A DNA stretch of 64,000 bases from Flavisolibacter tropicus. Lineage in GTDB: Bacteria > Bacteroidota > Bacteroidia > Chitinophagales > Chitinophagaceae. A program made the position numbers and the translations under genes. Numbering within the stretch: the first letter of the stretch is position 1; the number at the start of each line of letters is the position of its first letter. Below, piece after piece: positions 35,079-44,900 of this stretch. The stretch is taken from contig NZ_CP011390.1 in the NCBI RefSeq assembly GCF_001644645.1, positions 1,612,001 to 1,676,000 of the forward strand, read 5' to 3'. A model generated the notes under the pieces. It did not search any database. It was not told the origin of the DNA and worked only from the letters and a program-made list of their open reading frames with translations.

Positions 35079-35801
35079 ATGAATAAATGGTGGTGGAAAA
35101 TAGTCTGTATAGCATTGCTGGTATATACATTTACCGCAGGTTTAAATGTATTTAGCCTTTCCATTTTTGATGTCCCACGCATCCGCATTTTAAATGAGAC
35201 CATTCGCAATTTATACTTCCACGTATGTATGTGGTTTAGTATGATGATCTTGTTTACCATTTCAGTAGTGCATGCCATAAAGTATTTACGCAACAATGAC
35301 CTACGCTCTGATATCCTATCCCGGCAATATGCCGTTGTAGGTATTGTTTTCGGTCTTTTAGGTTATTTAACTGGGGCCATTTGGGCCTCTTATACCTGGG
35401 TAGATCCTAATAAAGCAGCTTATGAGTCATTTGGTGCTATCGCCCGTGAGCCCAAGCTTATTGGGGCCGGAATTGCACTGCTCATCTATTTTGCTTACTT
35501 GGTATTACGTGATTCCATTAGTGATATTGATAAAAAAGCAAGGATCAGTTCTGTTTACAACATCTTTGCCTTTGCCTTTTTATTTCCATCTATCTGGATC
35601 ATCCCCCGCTTGCTGCCTAGTTTACATCCGGGAGGCCAAGGAAGCGAAGGAAATCCGGGTCTGAACTTTAGGGAATTAGCACCCAATATGCGTCTGGTGT
35701 TTTACCCGGCAATCCTTGGATGGACCTTATTAGGCGTATGGATCGCTACGCTAAAGGTGCGTTTACAATTGATTAAAGAAAAAACTCTATTGAATTCATG
35801 A
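35079..35801 (+). CDS. ccmC: Haem export/cytochrome c biogenesis membrane protein CcmC (CcsA family)
   Basis: A 240-residue six-helix protein. The external haem-ligand histidines are probably His48 (NLYFHVCMWFSM) and His183 (LLPSLHPGGQG). The central tryptophan-rich region reads TGAIWASYTWVDP, then about 13 residues and EPKLIGAGIALLIYFAYLVLRD. The usual WGxxWxWD motif is therefore not intact. CcmC binds haem in the periplasmic loop and passes it to CcmE for cytochrome c maturation. Its stop overlaps ccmD by 4 bases. Identity is strong; the altered motif is worth checking. Confidence 0.88.
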   Translation: MNKWWWKIVCIALLVYTFTAGLNVFSLSIFDVPRIRILNETIRNLYFHVCMWFSMMILFTISVVHAIKYLRNNDLRSDILSRQYAVVGIVFGLLGYLTGAIWASYTWVDPNKAAYESFGAIAREPKLIGAGIALLIYFAYLVLRDSISDIDKKARISSVYNIFAFAFLFPSIWIIPRLLPSLHPGGQGSEGNPGLNFRELAPNMRLVFYPAILGWTLLGVWIATLKVRLQLIKEKTLLNS

Positions 35802-36028
35802 AGCCAAAATTTCTGTTTTTAATCACCGGCCTGTTATTAAACTTATTGGCTTTTGCTCAAGATACTACCATAGACATGGCCGACACCATGCGAAAAGAGG
35901 GCAAAATTTATGTGGTTGTTGCTATAATCCTTACCATCTTTGCCGGAATTATTTTTTACCTAGTTCGCCTAGATCGAAAGATTACGAAACTAGAAAAGGA
36001 AGAAAAACATAATCATTTTAATAAATAA
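35798..36028 (+). CDS. CcmD-like small membrane protein
   Basis: A 76-residue protein with a signal-like N-terminus ([17 protein letters not shown]), one membrane helix ([20 protein letters not shown]) and a charged tail ([14 protein letters not shown]). It matches the size and place of CcmD-family proteins that follow CcmC in Bacteroidota. In other bacteria CcmD helps release haem-loaded CcmE from CcmABC. It overlaps ccmC by 4 bases, so it is translationally coupled. The family is small and weakly conserved, so the call rests partly on context. Confidence 0.75.
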   Translation: MKPKFLFLITGLLLNLLAFAQDTTIDMADTMRKEGKIYVVVAIILTIFAGIIFYLVRLDRKITKLEKEEKHNHFNK

Positions 36029-36038
36029 ACGATCGCTT

Positions 36039-37463
36039 ATGTCAGCAAATACAGACTATAGCTTCTTTCAAAGCGTGATCAAAAGCTTTGACAAGGCTGC
36101 TAAGTTTACAAAATGGGATCCAGGTGTTTTAGAACAAATCAAAGAATGTAACTCCGTTTACCAAATGAAGTTCCCTGTACGTATGGACGATGGCCGTATT
36201 GAGGTTATTGAAGCGTACCGCGTACAACACTCTCATCACAAAACACCTTGTAAAGGTGGTATTCGCTTTGCCGCTGAAGTAAACCAGGATGAAGTAATGG
36301 CACTGGCTGCATTAATGACCTATAAATGCGCTATTGTAAACGTTCCTTTTGGTGGCGGTAAAGGTGGTTTAAAAATTTCCCCAAAGAAATATTCTGTATA
36401 CGAGTTAGAGAAAATCACACGTCGTTATACAGCTGAACTGGTTAAGAAAAACTTTATTGGACCTGGCACTGACGTTCCTGCTCCTGATTACGGAACAGGT
36501 GAGCGTGAAATGGCTTGGATCGTAGATACCTATCAAAGCTTACGCCCGGGAGAAATTGATGCTGCTGGTTGTGTTACCGGTAAGCCAGTAACTCAAGGTG
36601 GTGTACGTGGACGTAGAGAAGCAACTGGTCTTGGTATCTTCTACGGTATTCGTGAGGTATGTAGCATGCCAGATGTAATGGGCAAATTAGGCCTTACTAC
36701 TGGTTTAGAAGGTAAGCGCATTATTGTGCAAGGTTTGGGTAACGTAGGTTATCACGCTGCTAAATTCTTCCAGAATGCTGGAGCTAAGATTGTTGCTCTT
36801 GCAGAATACGAAGGTGCAATCTACAACGATGATAAAGGTTTAGATGTAGATGCGGTATTCCAACACCGTAAAATGACAGGTTCTATCCTGAACTTTGATG
36901 GTGCTACCAACTTTGCTAAGAATACGGATGCTTTAGAGTACGATTGCGATATCCTTATCCCTGCTGCGTTAGAAAACGTTATCAATGGAGAAAACGCTCC
37001 ACGCATTAAAGCTAAGGTTATTGGTGAAGGCGCTAACGGTCCTTTAACTCCGGAAGCTGATGAACACTTCATCACAAAAGGTACGCTGGTAGTTCCTGAT
37101 ATGTACCTGAATGCTGGTGGTGTAACTGTTTCTTACTTCGAATGGTTAAAGAACCTGAGCCACGTGCGCTATGGTCGTATGGAGAAACGCTTTACGGAGA
37201 ACATGAACAACCATATCGTTGGTCAGATCGAAGAATTAACTGGCAAAAAAGTAATTGACAGAGAACGCGAGTTTATCATTCATGGACCTGATGAAGTGGA
37301 TCTGGTATACAGCGGTCTGGAAGAAACCATGATCACTGCTACCCGCGAAATCATGGACGAGTGGAAACGCAACCCACAAATCCCTGATATGCGTACAGCT
37401 GCTTTTGTTGTTGCAATCAACAAAGTAGGTACTTCTTACGCTGAATTGGGTATTTTCCCATAA
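36039..37463 (+). CDS. Glutamate dehydrogenase family protein (Glu/Leu/Phe/Val dehydrogenase)
   Basis: A 474-residue enzyme. It has substrate-binding Lys72 (TPCKGGIRF) and Lys96 ([16 protein letters not shown], which also contains Lys108), plus catalytic Asp150 ([15 protein letters not shown]). The NAD(P) domain is [20 protein letters not shown], and [13 protein letters not shown] is present. It interconverts glutamate and 2-oxoglutarate with ammonia. Cofactor preference is not clear from the sequence, and a branched-chain amino-acid role is less likely but possible. It starts 10 bases after ccmD and may be cotranscribed. A strong terminator follows. Confidence 0.92.
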   Translation: MSANTDYSFFQSVIKSFDKAAKFTKWDPGVLEQIKECNSVYQMKFPVRMDDGRIEVIEAYRVQHSHHKTPCKGGIRFAAEVNQDEVMALAALMTYKCAIVNVPFGGGKGGLKISPKKYSVYELEKITRRYTAELVKKNFIGPGTDVPAPDYGTGEREMAWIVDTYQSLRPGEIDAAGCVTGKPVTQGGVRGRREATGLGIFYGIREVCSMPDVMGKLGLTTGLEGKRIIVQGLGNVGYHAAKFFQNAGAKIVALAEYEGAIYNDDKGLDVDAVFQHRKMTGSILNFDGATNFAKNTDALEYDCDILIPAALENVINGENAPRIKAKVIGEGANGPLTPEADEHFITKGTLVVPDMYLNAGGVTVSYFEWLKNLSHVRYGRMEKRFTENMNNHIVGQIEELTGKKVIDREREFIIHGPDEVDLVYSGLEETMITATREIMDEWKRNPQIPDMRTAAFVVAINKVGTSYAELGIFP

Positions 37464-37488
37464 TAGATATAACTCATATCTTATATAC

Positions 37489-37520
37489 AAACGCCCTGTT
37501 TATTACAGGGCGTTTTTCTT
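37489..37520 (+). terminator. Terminator of the glutamate dehydrogenase gene
   Basis: AAACGCCCTGT (37489-37499) with ACAGGGCGTTT (37505-37515), then TTCTTTT. Confidence 0.92.
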
Positions 37521-37842
37521 TTGTAGCCAGATAAACGGCTTAAAAAATGATATTCCATGTTATATCTACGCTTTAGTCTAATCTTGATTTAAAACTGAAG
37601 GTAGTTTACTCAAGCATTTTCTAAAACATAACCAAAAAATGGAACATAACTTGGCCCTAGCTTGGGAATAGCTTTTCCTCTTAAGACCCACCTATTTGTC
37701 AACAAATAAGAAAATATAATTATTCATAGCCAATCTGACCGAGTACAGTGAGCATTTTACAACAAAGTGGTATTATACCAAATTAAACTATTCAGTACGC
37801 CTATTTGATGACTGAGGATGATTGACAGGGGACAGTAGCACC

Positions 37843-37884
37843 CTGTCAACTGCCCTATGTCAACTGCTATCTGTCAACTGCCAA
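37843..37884. repeat. 14-base tandem triplicate
   Basis: CTGTCAACTGCCCT, ATGTCAACTGCTAT and CTGTCAACTGCCAA follow each other with an exact 14-base period. The shared core is TGTCAACTGC. Confidence 0.7.
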
Positions 37885-37991
37885 CTATCTACTAAATACG
37901 CCTTACTTTATTGGAAACGGTATTGGTCTCTCTTTTTTAATTAATACCACCCCATCTTTTTATATTTCTAGTAATTGGCAGCCTCATTTAG

Positions 37992-38429
37992 TCAAGCATG
38001 TGAAGGCAATTGATTTAACAGTGTCAAATTGCCGGCAGCGTTCGACCAACCTAACGTGTTAGTACCATTGGTGATAATAATATATAAAACAGGAACACTG
38101 ATGTTATAGCGCAACGCCTGTTGTAAGACATCTTCAGATAGTGAAACATGTGGCGCTTTGCATTCCACCAAAAGCCACGGTTGATGGCTGGTGTTATATA
38201 CCAGGATGTCAAACCGCTTTTTCATACCATTTAGTAACAATTCCTTTTCTACTGCTATGAGTGAAGCCGGATAGTTAACAACCGAAATCAGGTAATTGAT
38301 AAAGTTCTGCCGTACCCACTCTTCTTCGGTTAAGAGCAGCCATTGTTTCCTTATCAAACAAAATATATAACTCCTATCACCCTCTTTTTTTAAGTTAAAT
38401 TGAGGCTCAGGAAACTGTACGGGTATCAT
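37992..38429 (-). CDS. Stand-alone type I restriction HsdR N-terminal (PD-(D/E)xK) domain protein
   Basis: A 145-residue protein made only of the HSDR_N nuclease-like fold: EEWVRQNFINYLI, then MKKRFDILVYN (the Asp) and PWLLVECKAP (E-x-K). There is no helicase part and no hsdM or hsdS nearby, so this is not a restriction system. Such orphan proteins are frequent in Bacteroidota and their function is not established. It is divergent from the AMP nucleosidase gene. Confidence 0.8.
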   Translation of the reverse strand: MIPVQFPEPQFNLKKEGDRSYIFCLIRKQWLLLTEEEWVRQNFINYLISVVNYPASLIAVEKELLLNGMKKRFDILVYNTSHQPWLLVECKAPHVSLSEDVLQQALRYNISVPVLYIIITNGTNTLGWSNAAGNLTLLNQLPSHA

Positions 38430-38446
38430 GCTTCAAACCTAATGAT

Positions 38447-38454
38447 TATTTTTG
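38447..38454 (+). promoter_or_regulatory. Probable promoter box of the AMP nucleosidase operon
   Basis: TATTTTTG at 38447-38454. The resulting leader would be about 105 bases, longer than most here. I see no strong secondary structure in it. Confidence 0.55.
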
Positions 38455-38565
38455 TAGATCGTTTCACACGATTGCTAATACATCGCAAGCGTACACTTAC
38501 CACTTCAGGCATAGATTTTAAAGGCTTGTGCTCGTTAGTATACCTCACATCAAAATCATCGACAA

Positions 38566-39336
38566 ATGAAAACAAAAGAAGACATCGTAAAAAACTGGCT
38601 ACCCCGCTACACCGGAAAGGCATTGGAAGATTTTGGTAAATACATTCTTCTAACCAATTTTAGTAATTATGTGCGTTTATTCTCAGAGTGGACAGGTGCA
38701 ACGATTACAGGTATTGACAAACCCATGCAGTGTGCAACTGCCAACGGAATTACCATCATTAACTTTGGTATGGGCTCGCCTACTGCAGCAACCATAATGG
38801 ATTTACTAACGGCTATTGAACCGGAAGCTGTACTATTTTTAGGAAAATGTGGAGGCCTAAAAAAACGTAATAAGCTAGGCGACTTAATTCTTCCCATTGC
38901 AGCCATCAGAGGTGAGGGTACCTCCAATGACTACTTCCCTGCTGAAGTTCCAGCGCTACCAGCATTCGCCTTACAAAAAGCAATTTCCACTACGATCCGC
39001 GATTATGAAGTAGACTATTGGACGGGTACAGTATACACCACTAACAGACGGGTTTGGGAACACGATGAGGAATTTAAAGAGTACCTGCAAAATATACGTG
39101 CTTATGCCATTGACATGGAAACAGCTACTATATTCTCGGTTGGCTTCTATAATAAAATTCCTACAGGTGCGTTATTGTTAGTGAGCGACTCCCCCATGAC
39201 ACCTGAAGGTGTAAAAACCGAGGAAAGTGATAAAAAAGTAACCGAAACGTTTGTAGAACGCCATTTAAAAATTGGAATTGATTCGTTGAAACAATTGATT
39301 AATGGAGGTCTAACCGTTAGGCATTTGCGTTTTTAA
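38566..39336 (+). CDS. amn: AMP nucleosidase
   Basis: A 256-residue phosphorylase-fold enzyme. Marks are GITIINFGMGSPTAATIMDLL, VLFLGKCGGLKKRNKLGDLILP, TGTVYTTNRRVWEHDEEF, and the purine/ribose-binding AIDMETATIFSVGF. AMP nucleosidase splits AMP into adenine and ribose-5-phosphate and helps control the adenylate pool. It is the short Bacteroidota form, without the N-terminal regulatory domain of E. coli Amn. It lies 4 bases ahead of a small lipoprotein gene, suggesting an operon. Confidence 0.88.
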   Translation: MKTKEDIVKNWLPRYTGKALEDFGKYILLTNFSNYVRLFSEWTGATITGIDKPMQCATANGITIINFGMGSPTAATIMDLLTAIEPEAVLFLGKCGGLKKRNKLGDLILPIAAIRGEGTSNDYFPAEVPALPAFALQKAISTTIRDYEVDYWTGTVYTTNRRVWEHDEEFKEYLQNIRAYAIDMETATIFSVGFYNKIPTGALLLVSDSPMTPEGVKTEESDKKVTETFVERHLKIGIDSLKQLINGGLTVRHLRF

Positions 39337-39340
39337 TTTT

Positions 39341-39736
39341 ATGTCATTTATGAAAAAACTATTTACACCACTGGTTATTCTTGCCGCTTTTATTCTTAGT
39401 TCGGCTACCTGCCATAAAAAAACTACTGACACCTGCTTTAAAGGCCGACTAGAAATTAAAGGGCTGTGCATGAATTATGTGATCAAAGTAATTGAGGGAA
39501 AAAATCCTGCATTAGAAGTTGAAAAGAGTTGGAAAGACGATGCTTCTGGCAAGACGTATGAGAATGTATTTGCGTTAGCTAGTAAGTGTAATTTTCCAGA
39601 CCTTAAAGAAGGTGAAGAGTTCTATTTCACATTGACTGGCACTGATGTTCAAAACTGCGCAGTTTGCCAAGCCTTTCGGCCTGTGCCTACTGCAAAGAAT
39701 GCGATAAAGGTTATTACTGAACCTTGCCGCAAGTAG
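39341..39736 (+). CDS. Small Cys-rich lipoprotein A (paralogue of 39839-40258)
   Basis: A 131-residue protein, or 128 from the second ATG at 39350. The latter gives a better signal peptide (MKKLFTPLVILAAFILSSATC). Six cysteines in the mature part match the paralogue in position: CFKGRLEIKGLC, KCNF, NCAVC and EPCRK. This implies a compact disulfide-bonded fold. I do not recognise the family. It follows amn by 4 bases, but a shared role is not evident. Confidence 0.75.
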   Translation: MSFMKKLFTPLVILAAFILSSATCHKKTTDTCFKGRLEIKGLCMNYVIKVIEGKNPALEVEKSWKDDASGKTYENVFALASKCNFPDLKEGEEFYFTLTGTDVQNCAVCQAFRPVPTAKNAIKVITEPCRK

Positions 39737-39797
39737 TTAATAATTTTAGTGTTTAAAAAACAAATAAGCAGTATTTTAATTTTCCATTATATGCAAC

Positions 39798-39835
39798 GTC
39801 TGTTTTGTGGCCACTGTCAAGGCCATTAAACAGAC
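39798..39835 (+). promoter_or_regulatory. Hairpin immediately upstream of lipoprotein B
   Basis: GTCTGTTTTGTGGCC (39798-39812) and GGCCATTAAACAGAC (39821-39835) pair with two mismatches around an 8-base loop. The stem ends three bases before the ATG at 39839. It has no U-tract, so it is not a typical terminator. It could hide the ribosome site or be an RNA-processing or protein-binding site. Confidence 0.55.
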
Positions 39836-39838
39836 ATT

Positions 39839-40258
39839 ATGAAAAAAAGACTTTTAGCATTTATTCTTGTTAGTACTTTATTTACTATTCTTACTGCCTG
39901 CAACAAAAACAATACTAATGGCATCAATGCTCCCGCAAACTGCTTTAAAGGCCGCGTAGAAATAATAGGGCTCTGTAAAAACATTACTATTAAATTGCTA
40001 GAAGGGAACATGTCTTCAGACTTATTGAATTCATCCTGGGTCAATCCTTCTACTGGGCTAATCCATCAAAATGTGTTTCGCTTAGATAATATATGCTCTT
40101 TCCCCGCTACACTAAAAGAAGGGGACGAATTTTATTTCCAAATAAAAAATTCTGATACAGAAAGTTGCGCCAATTGTAAAGCTTTATATCCTACTCCACC
40201 CAAAGGAGCTTCTATTCAAGTACTTTCAGGTCCTTGCCGTGCAAACAACATTAATTAA
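39839..40258 (+). CDS. Small Cys-rich lipoprotein B (paralogue of 39341-39736)
   Basis: A 139-residue protein with a lipoprotein signal ending ILTAC. It shares with lipoprotein A the order CFKGR-EI-GLC-N, a single Cys before the KEG-EFYF strand, CxxC (SCANC) and a final PCR. About half of the residues in these blocks are identical. Tandem duplication is the simplest origin. The family is unknown to me. A hairpin sits just before its start codon, so its expression may be controlled separately from its copy upstream. Confidence 0.72.
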   Translation: MKKRLLAFILVSTLFTILTACNKNNTNGINAPANCFKGRVEIIGLCKNITIKLLEGNMSSDLLNSSWVNPSTGLIHQNVFRLDNICSFPATLKEGDEFYFQIKNSDTESCANCKALYPTPPKGASIQVLSGPCRANNIN

Positions 40259-40275
40259 ATTGTAAATTGTGGCGC

Positions 40276-41967
40276 ATGCAGCCACTGTTACAAATAATAG
40301 ATCTGTCCATTGACTTTTTTTCTGAGAGCGGAACAACTCACGCTGTTAAGAACCTTTCGCTTTCTGTTAATCGCGGTGAAATTGTAGCCCTGGTAGGCGA
40401 ATCAGGCTCTGGCAAATCTGTTACCTCTTTATCCATTTTACAATTAATACCTGCACCACCGGTACGATATACAAGTGGCACTATTTTATTTACAGAAAAG
40501 GAGAATAGCATTGACATTTTAAAGCTGCAGCAAAAAGAATTACAGGCCTTGAGAGGACACAAAATTGCCATGATCTTCCAAGAGCCCATGACTTCGCTAA
40601 ACCCTGTGATGACATGTGGCAAGCAAGTGGCAGAAGCGCTCCTGCAACACAAGCAACTTACAAAAGAAGCAGCCAAGCAAAAGGTAATTGAGTGGTTTGC
40701 TAAAGTTAAATTGCCCAACCCTGAGGCCATGTATCACCGCTATCCACACCAGCTTAGTGGAGGCCAAAAACAGCGGGTAATGATTGCTATGGCCATGTGC
40801 TGTGAGCCTTCATTATTGATTTGTGATGAACCTACTACTGCACTGGATGTAACAGTACAAAAGACGATCCTGGAATTGATCAAAGAGTTACAGCAGGAAC
40901 AAAACATGGGAGTAATTTTCATCACCCATGATTTAGGTGTAGTGGCAGAAATTGCCGACCGCGTAGCTATTCTTTACAAAGGCGACCTGGTAGAACAAGG
41001 AAAGACAAAAGACATTTTCACCTCGGCAAAACACCCATATACCAAAGCATTGATCGCCTGCCGGCCTGCTTTACATCCAAAAGGTGAGCGACTACCTATC
41101 GTAAGCGACTTTTTAGAAAATAAGATCGTATCAGAAAATAAACAAGAGAAAGAAGCTAAAAAACAAGCTGATGAAGTATTAGTATCGGTTAAAAACCTAT
41201 TAGTACAGTTTCCCACACACACCAACCTGTTTGGCAAGGTAACCCGTTATTATACGGCTGTAGATCATGTAAGCTTAGATATTAAGAAAGGAGAAACAGT
41301 AGGATTGGTAGGCGAAAGCGGCTGTGGCAAAACGACACTAGGCCGTACACTATTACGTTTAATAGATCCAACTTCTGGCCAAATTACTTACGATGGCACA
41401 GACATCACCAAGCTGACCAAACAACAATTAAAAGACCTCCGTCAGCAGGTACAACTAGTATTCCAAGACCCCTATTCTTCTCTGAACCCGCGCCTAACGA
41501 TTGGTGCTGCGCTGGCAGAACCCATGGCAGTTACCGGCTTAGAACCCAATAAAAAGGAACAACAGAAACGTGTAGCCGAATTGCTGGATCGGGTAAACCT
41601 ACCATCAGCGGTAGCACGCCGCTATCCACATGAGTTTTCGGGTGGCCAACGGCAACGTATAGTAATAGCACGCGCATTAGCATTAAACCCTACTTTTCTG
41701 GTTTGTGATGAATCTGTTTCGGCACTTGATGTAAGTGTACAGGCGCAAGTACTCAATCTGCTAAACGATTTGAAAAAAGACCTGGGACTTACCATGCTAT
41801 TTATATCTCACGATCTTTCTGTAGTTCGCTATATGAGTGATAGAATAATGGTAATGAACAAAGGCCAGATCATTGAAACAGGAAATGCTGAAGATGTTTA
41901 CCATCATCCACAATCGGAGTATACGCAGCGCCTTTTAGCAGCCATTCCTAAAGTAAAGGCCTATTAG
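40276..41967 (+). CDS. Fused peptide ABC transporter ATPase (YejF/GsiA-like, DppD-DppF fusion)
   Basis: 563 residues from the ATG at 40276; a TTG three codons earlier is also in frame. There are two ABC modules. The first has Walker A GESGSGKS, signature LSGGQKQR and Walker [10 protein letters not shown]; the second has [16 protein letters not shown] and FLVCDESVS. Each ends in an oligopeptide-transporter C-terminal segment. It would energise import of peptides or related solutes, but permease and binding-protein genes are not adjacent. Its last 4 bases overlap the convergent TraB/GumN gene. Confidence 0.9.
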   Translation: MQPLLQIIDLSIDFFSESGTTHAVKNLSLSVNRGEIVALVGESGSGKSVTSLSILQLIPAPPVRYTSGTILFTEKENSIDILKLQQKELQALRGHKIAMIFQEPMTSLNPVMTCGKQVAEALLQHKQLTKEAAKQKVIEWFAKVKLPNPEAMYHRYPHQLSGGQKQRVMIAMAMCCEPSLLICDEPTTALDVTVQKTILELIKELQQEQNMGVIFITHDLGVVAEIADRVAILYKGDLVEQGKTKDIFTSAKHPYTKALIACRPALHPKGERLPIVSDFLENKIVSENKQEKEAKKQADEVLVSVKNLLVQFPTHTNLFGKVTRYYTAVDHVSLDIKKGETVGLVGESGCGKTTLGRTLLRLIDPTSGQITYDGTDITKLTKQQLKDLRQQVQLVFQDPYSSLNPRLTIGAALAEPMAVTGLEPNKKEQQKRVAELLDRVNLPSAVARRYPHEFSGGQRQRIVIARALALNPTFLVCDESVSALDVSVQAQVLNLLNDLKKDLGLTMLFISHDLSVVRYMSDRIMVMNKGQIIETGNAEDVYHHPQSEYTQRLLAAIPKVKAY

Positions 41968-44900
41968 TGACGCCTAAATAAGCTTTGCATATAGTCGGTG
42001 TCTGTTTCATAAAATTCCGCTGCACTTTTCCGTTTAGCATTGAGCATTTGCTGCACCAGTTTTTGTAATTGAGAGACTAATGGCTTATCATCATCAATTT
42101 TGATAGCAGAGTATCCAGTAAAATCAAAATCTTCATCCGTATACTTTGAACCAATTACAGGTACTATTTCAACATAATTGCCTGCGGCAGGAACTAAACC
42201 TACGGTTGCTATCTTCCAATTAGCATCGTCCTTCTGATTTTTATACTCGTACATGTAGATATAACCCTTTTCTCCAAAATGCTCAACATAAATTTTATCT
42301 AGAAGTTGCAAGGTATCTACCCTTTGATATTTATTAGAAGCCATCAACTTCGCCTTTGCTAACTGCTCAACACTTTCAAATGTTTTAGGGAATAACGAAT
42401 ACATATCTACTTTATGGAGGTCATTATACAGTTCATACCGGTAATCATCGCGAGATGCAAAGTAGTGAACCAATGTATCCGGCACTTGTCTATGATGCCG
42501 CAACAGCAGCAACATTGTATTGTATTTTAATTGAAGATCATTACTGGAAAGTAGTTGCTGCATAAAAGCAGGAACAGAAGCATATTTATCCCAAAAAGGA
42601 ATTAACAGCGTGGCATATAAATTAAGTTGGTCGTTTCCTTTATTGTTAAAATCAGCGGCCTTATCTCCATTATCACCATCTTCCTGTAATTGCGCCGCCT
42701 CTATCGATTTGCTTTTCTCACCTATACTTTGTTTTTTCCAAACCTGTTTAGCCTCCATCATAAACTTTACAAAATAGATGTCGTATTCCTCAGCCTTTAA
42801 ATAATTACTGTCAATCAATAGTTGCATCAACTGCGTCATTGGCTTTTCATAATCATTTATATTGATTAATGGCAACAGGTCTTTAAATATCCCGGCCGTC
42901 AGCTGTAAAGAGTCGGAAAGATTTTTCAAGAAAGCCCCGTCAACTTTATCTGGATAGCCAGAGACCGTAATTTTATTTCTACGAGTGTTTTTAATGTAAT
43001 AACTAGGATTATAATCATCATAATCCGAAGTCTCTATTTTTAACACCGGTGGTTCATTGAGAATAATATTTGTGAATGTAGAATAAGAGTAAACAGTTTG
43101 TTGAGTAAGCAAGCTCTCTAGAATTGCATGTTGTAATTCCAGAGTGTCACCTGCAGCCATATAAAGTTGTTTCAAGTAGTCACTTACCGCTTTGCCTGTG
43201 AGCAATCCTAGTTGTCCAATAAACTCTTTTTTGGTATTTAGATAATTCTTCTCTTTCCAGCCTAACATCCCCATTGCCTTTTTCAATTGATCCAGATCGT
43301 TAGCATCAAATGTCATAGCGCTAACATTCATTAATGCCTTTTTGTGGCGAATGCTATCTGCACTGAAATAGTCATCAAAAAACTGCGATGATTTCTTTAC
43401 AAATGGATCAATTGTCTGTATGGTGTCGGACGGACGAAAAGTTTGGAAGAATTGTGTTAGAAACAAACTTTGCTGGGCAGCTGTATCTGTTTCTGCAGCG
43501 ACCATATACCATAGCCCCTGCTTTAAAAATTGCTTGCACCAAAGTGCTCTGCTGCTATTGGTATCAGTAAATACATACTCCCGCACCTTCATAGCATTCG
43601 GAAGTTCATATTTCTTTTCGCTACGCACTATCCAGCCTTCTTGCATGGCTGTTAAATCTGCCGACTTTAATTTTACGCTGTCAGCCTCATAATAGTAAAA
43701 AGGGGCATTATAAAAAGCCACATAGACACGTTCGCCTGTGGAGTCATTCTGTATTACCTTTTCTTTAAACTGCCCATTGTCTACCAAGGCTTCGTCTGCA
43801 CTCCTATAAGCCGTTCTGTACAATTGTCTTACATCAAAAGAAGGAGTTGGCGTTTTCTCTTCTGCTATTGAAAATGGAACTGATACTTTGAAATGCAAAC
43901 TTGTATCCGTTTGTACTTTACATTCCTTATAAAGGAATGGTTTGATAGAAAATGAAGACAGAAATTGCTTCATTTGTTCATCGATTTTTTTACCATGGGC
44001 TATTATCGTATAGTAATGGGGGCCTTTAATTAAATATTTCACCAGCGATACGCTCCCATCTTTATGCCTGTATTGTACATCCAAAGCTGGATAGCCATAT
44101 TGCGTTGAAAACTTGCGACTAACAGTTTCATCTATAAATTCAGAAGAAGAAAAGCTTTCCTCCATTAAGTTTAGATCAAAGCCATCCTCTTCGGCAAAAT
44201 CATAATTATGTATATCTGTACGCTGAATTTGAAAACTATTACCGCTCTTCTTATCAGCAGCCGAAAAATACCAGGAATCATTGATATTGTCGATATAAGG
44301 ATCATGAGGCATAGTAGCTTCAAAACCACCATAAGCTGGCATAAATGGCCTCCAGCTAGTAGAATAGTCTTTTAACTCGATGCTATTAAAAAAGCGATTC
44401 ACTTCCAATGCCGATTTTACATACTCGCCTGTTCCACTTACTTTAAATATCAATACTTCAAAAGGCGTTATAAATATTGCATTCCGTTGTAAATCACCCC
44501 TTCTGGTTTTATTCACTATATCAAACCCTGGATAACCATTGCGCACAATATCTTTCTTTGTTAGTATTTTCCCAGGAATATTTTCATATAACAAACTATC
44601 AACTTGTCTAGTTACATCAGCAATTGACGCACTCCATAAAAAAGCATTAGTTGGAATACGGCTTATCATATAATAACTTCCATTTGCCATATCGGCATAT
44701 TGAAATTGTCTGATAGCTAGTTGAGAGTTATTGGCAAACAGTTCACCAGGCATGTCTACTTGAAAGAAGCCATCATCAGCCACCTGTTTCTTTACCTGCA
44801 CAGCCACTTTCACCTTATCCACTTCTTCCTTAAAATGGCTATTCCTTTCACCCATTTTCACTGGCCTCAATTGATAACCCATATTTCGAAGCAACTCTAT

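Larger units (their letters stand above)
37464..37991. other. 528-base intergenic region
   Basis: It holds the terminator of the dehydrogenase gene (37489-37520) and a 14-base triplicate repeat (37843-37884). I see no credible reading frame. The sequence between them is AT-rich and unremarkable. Confidence 0.6.

Noticed and set aside
37992..38429. Type I restriction-modification system
   Set aside because: Only the HsdR N-terminal domain is present; there is no helicase, HsdM or HsdS in the window.
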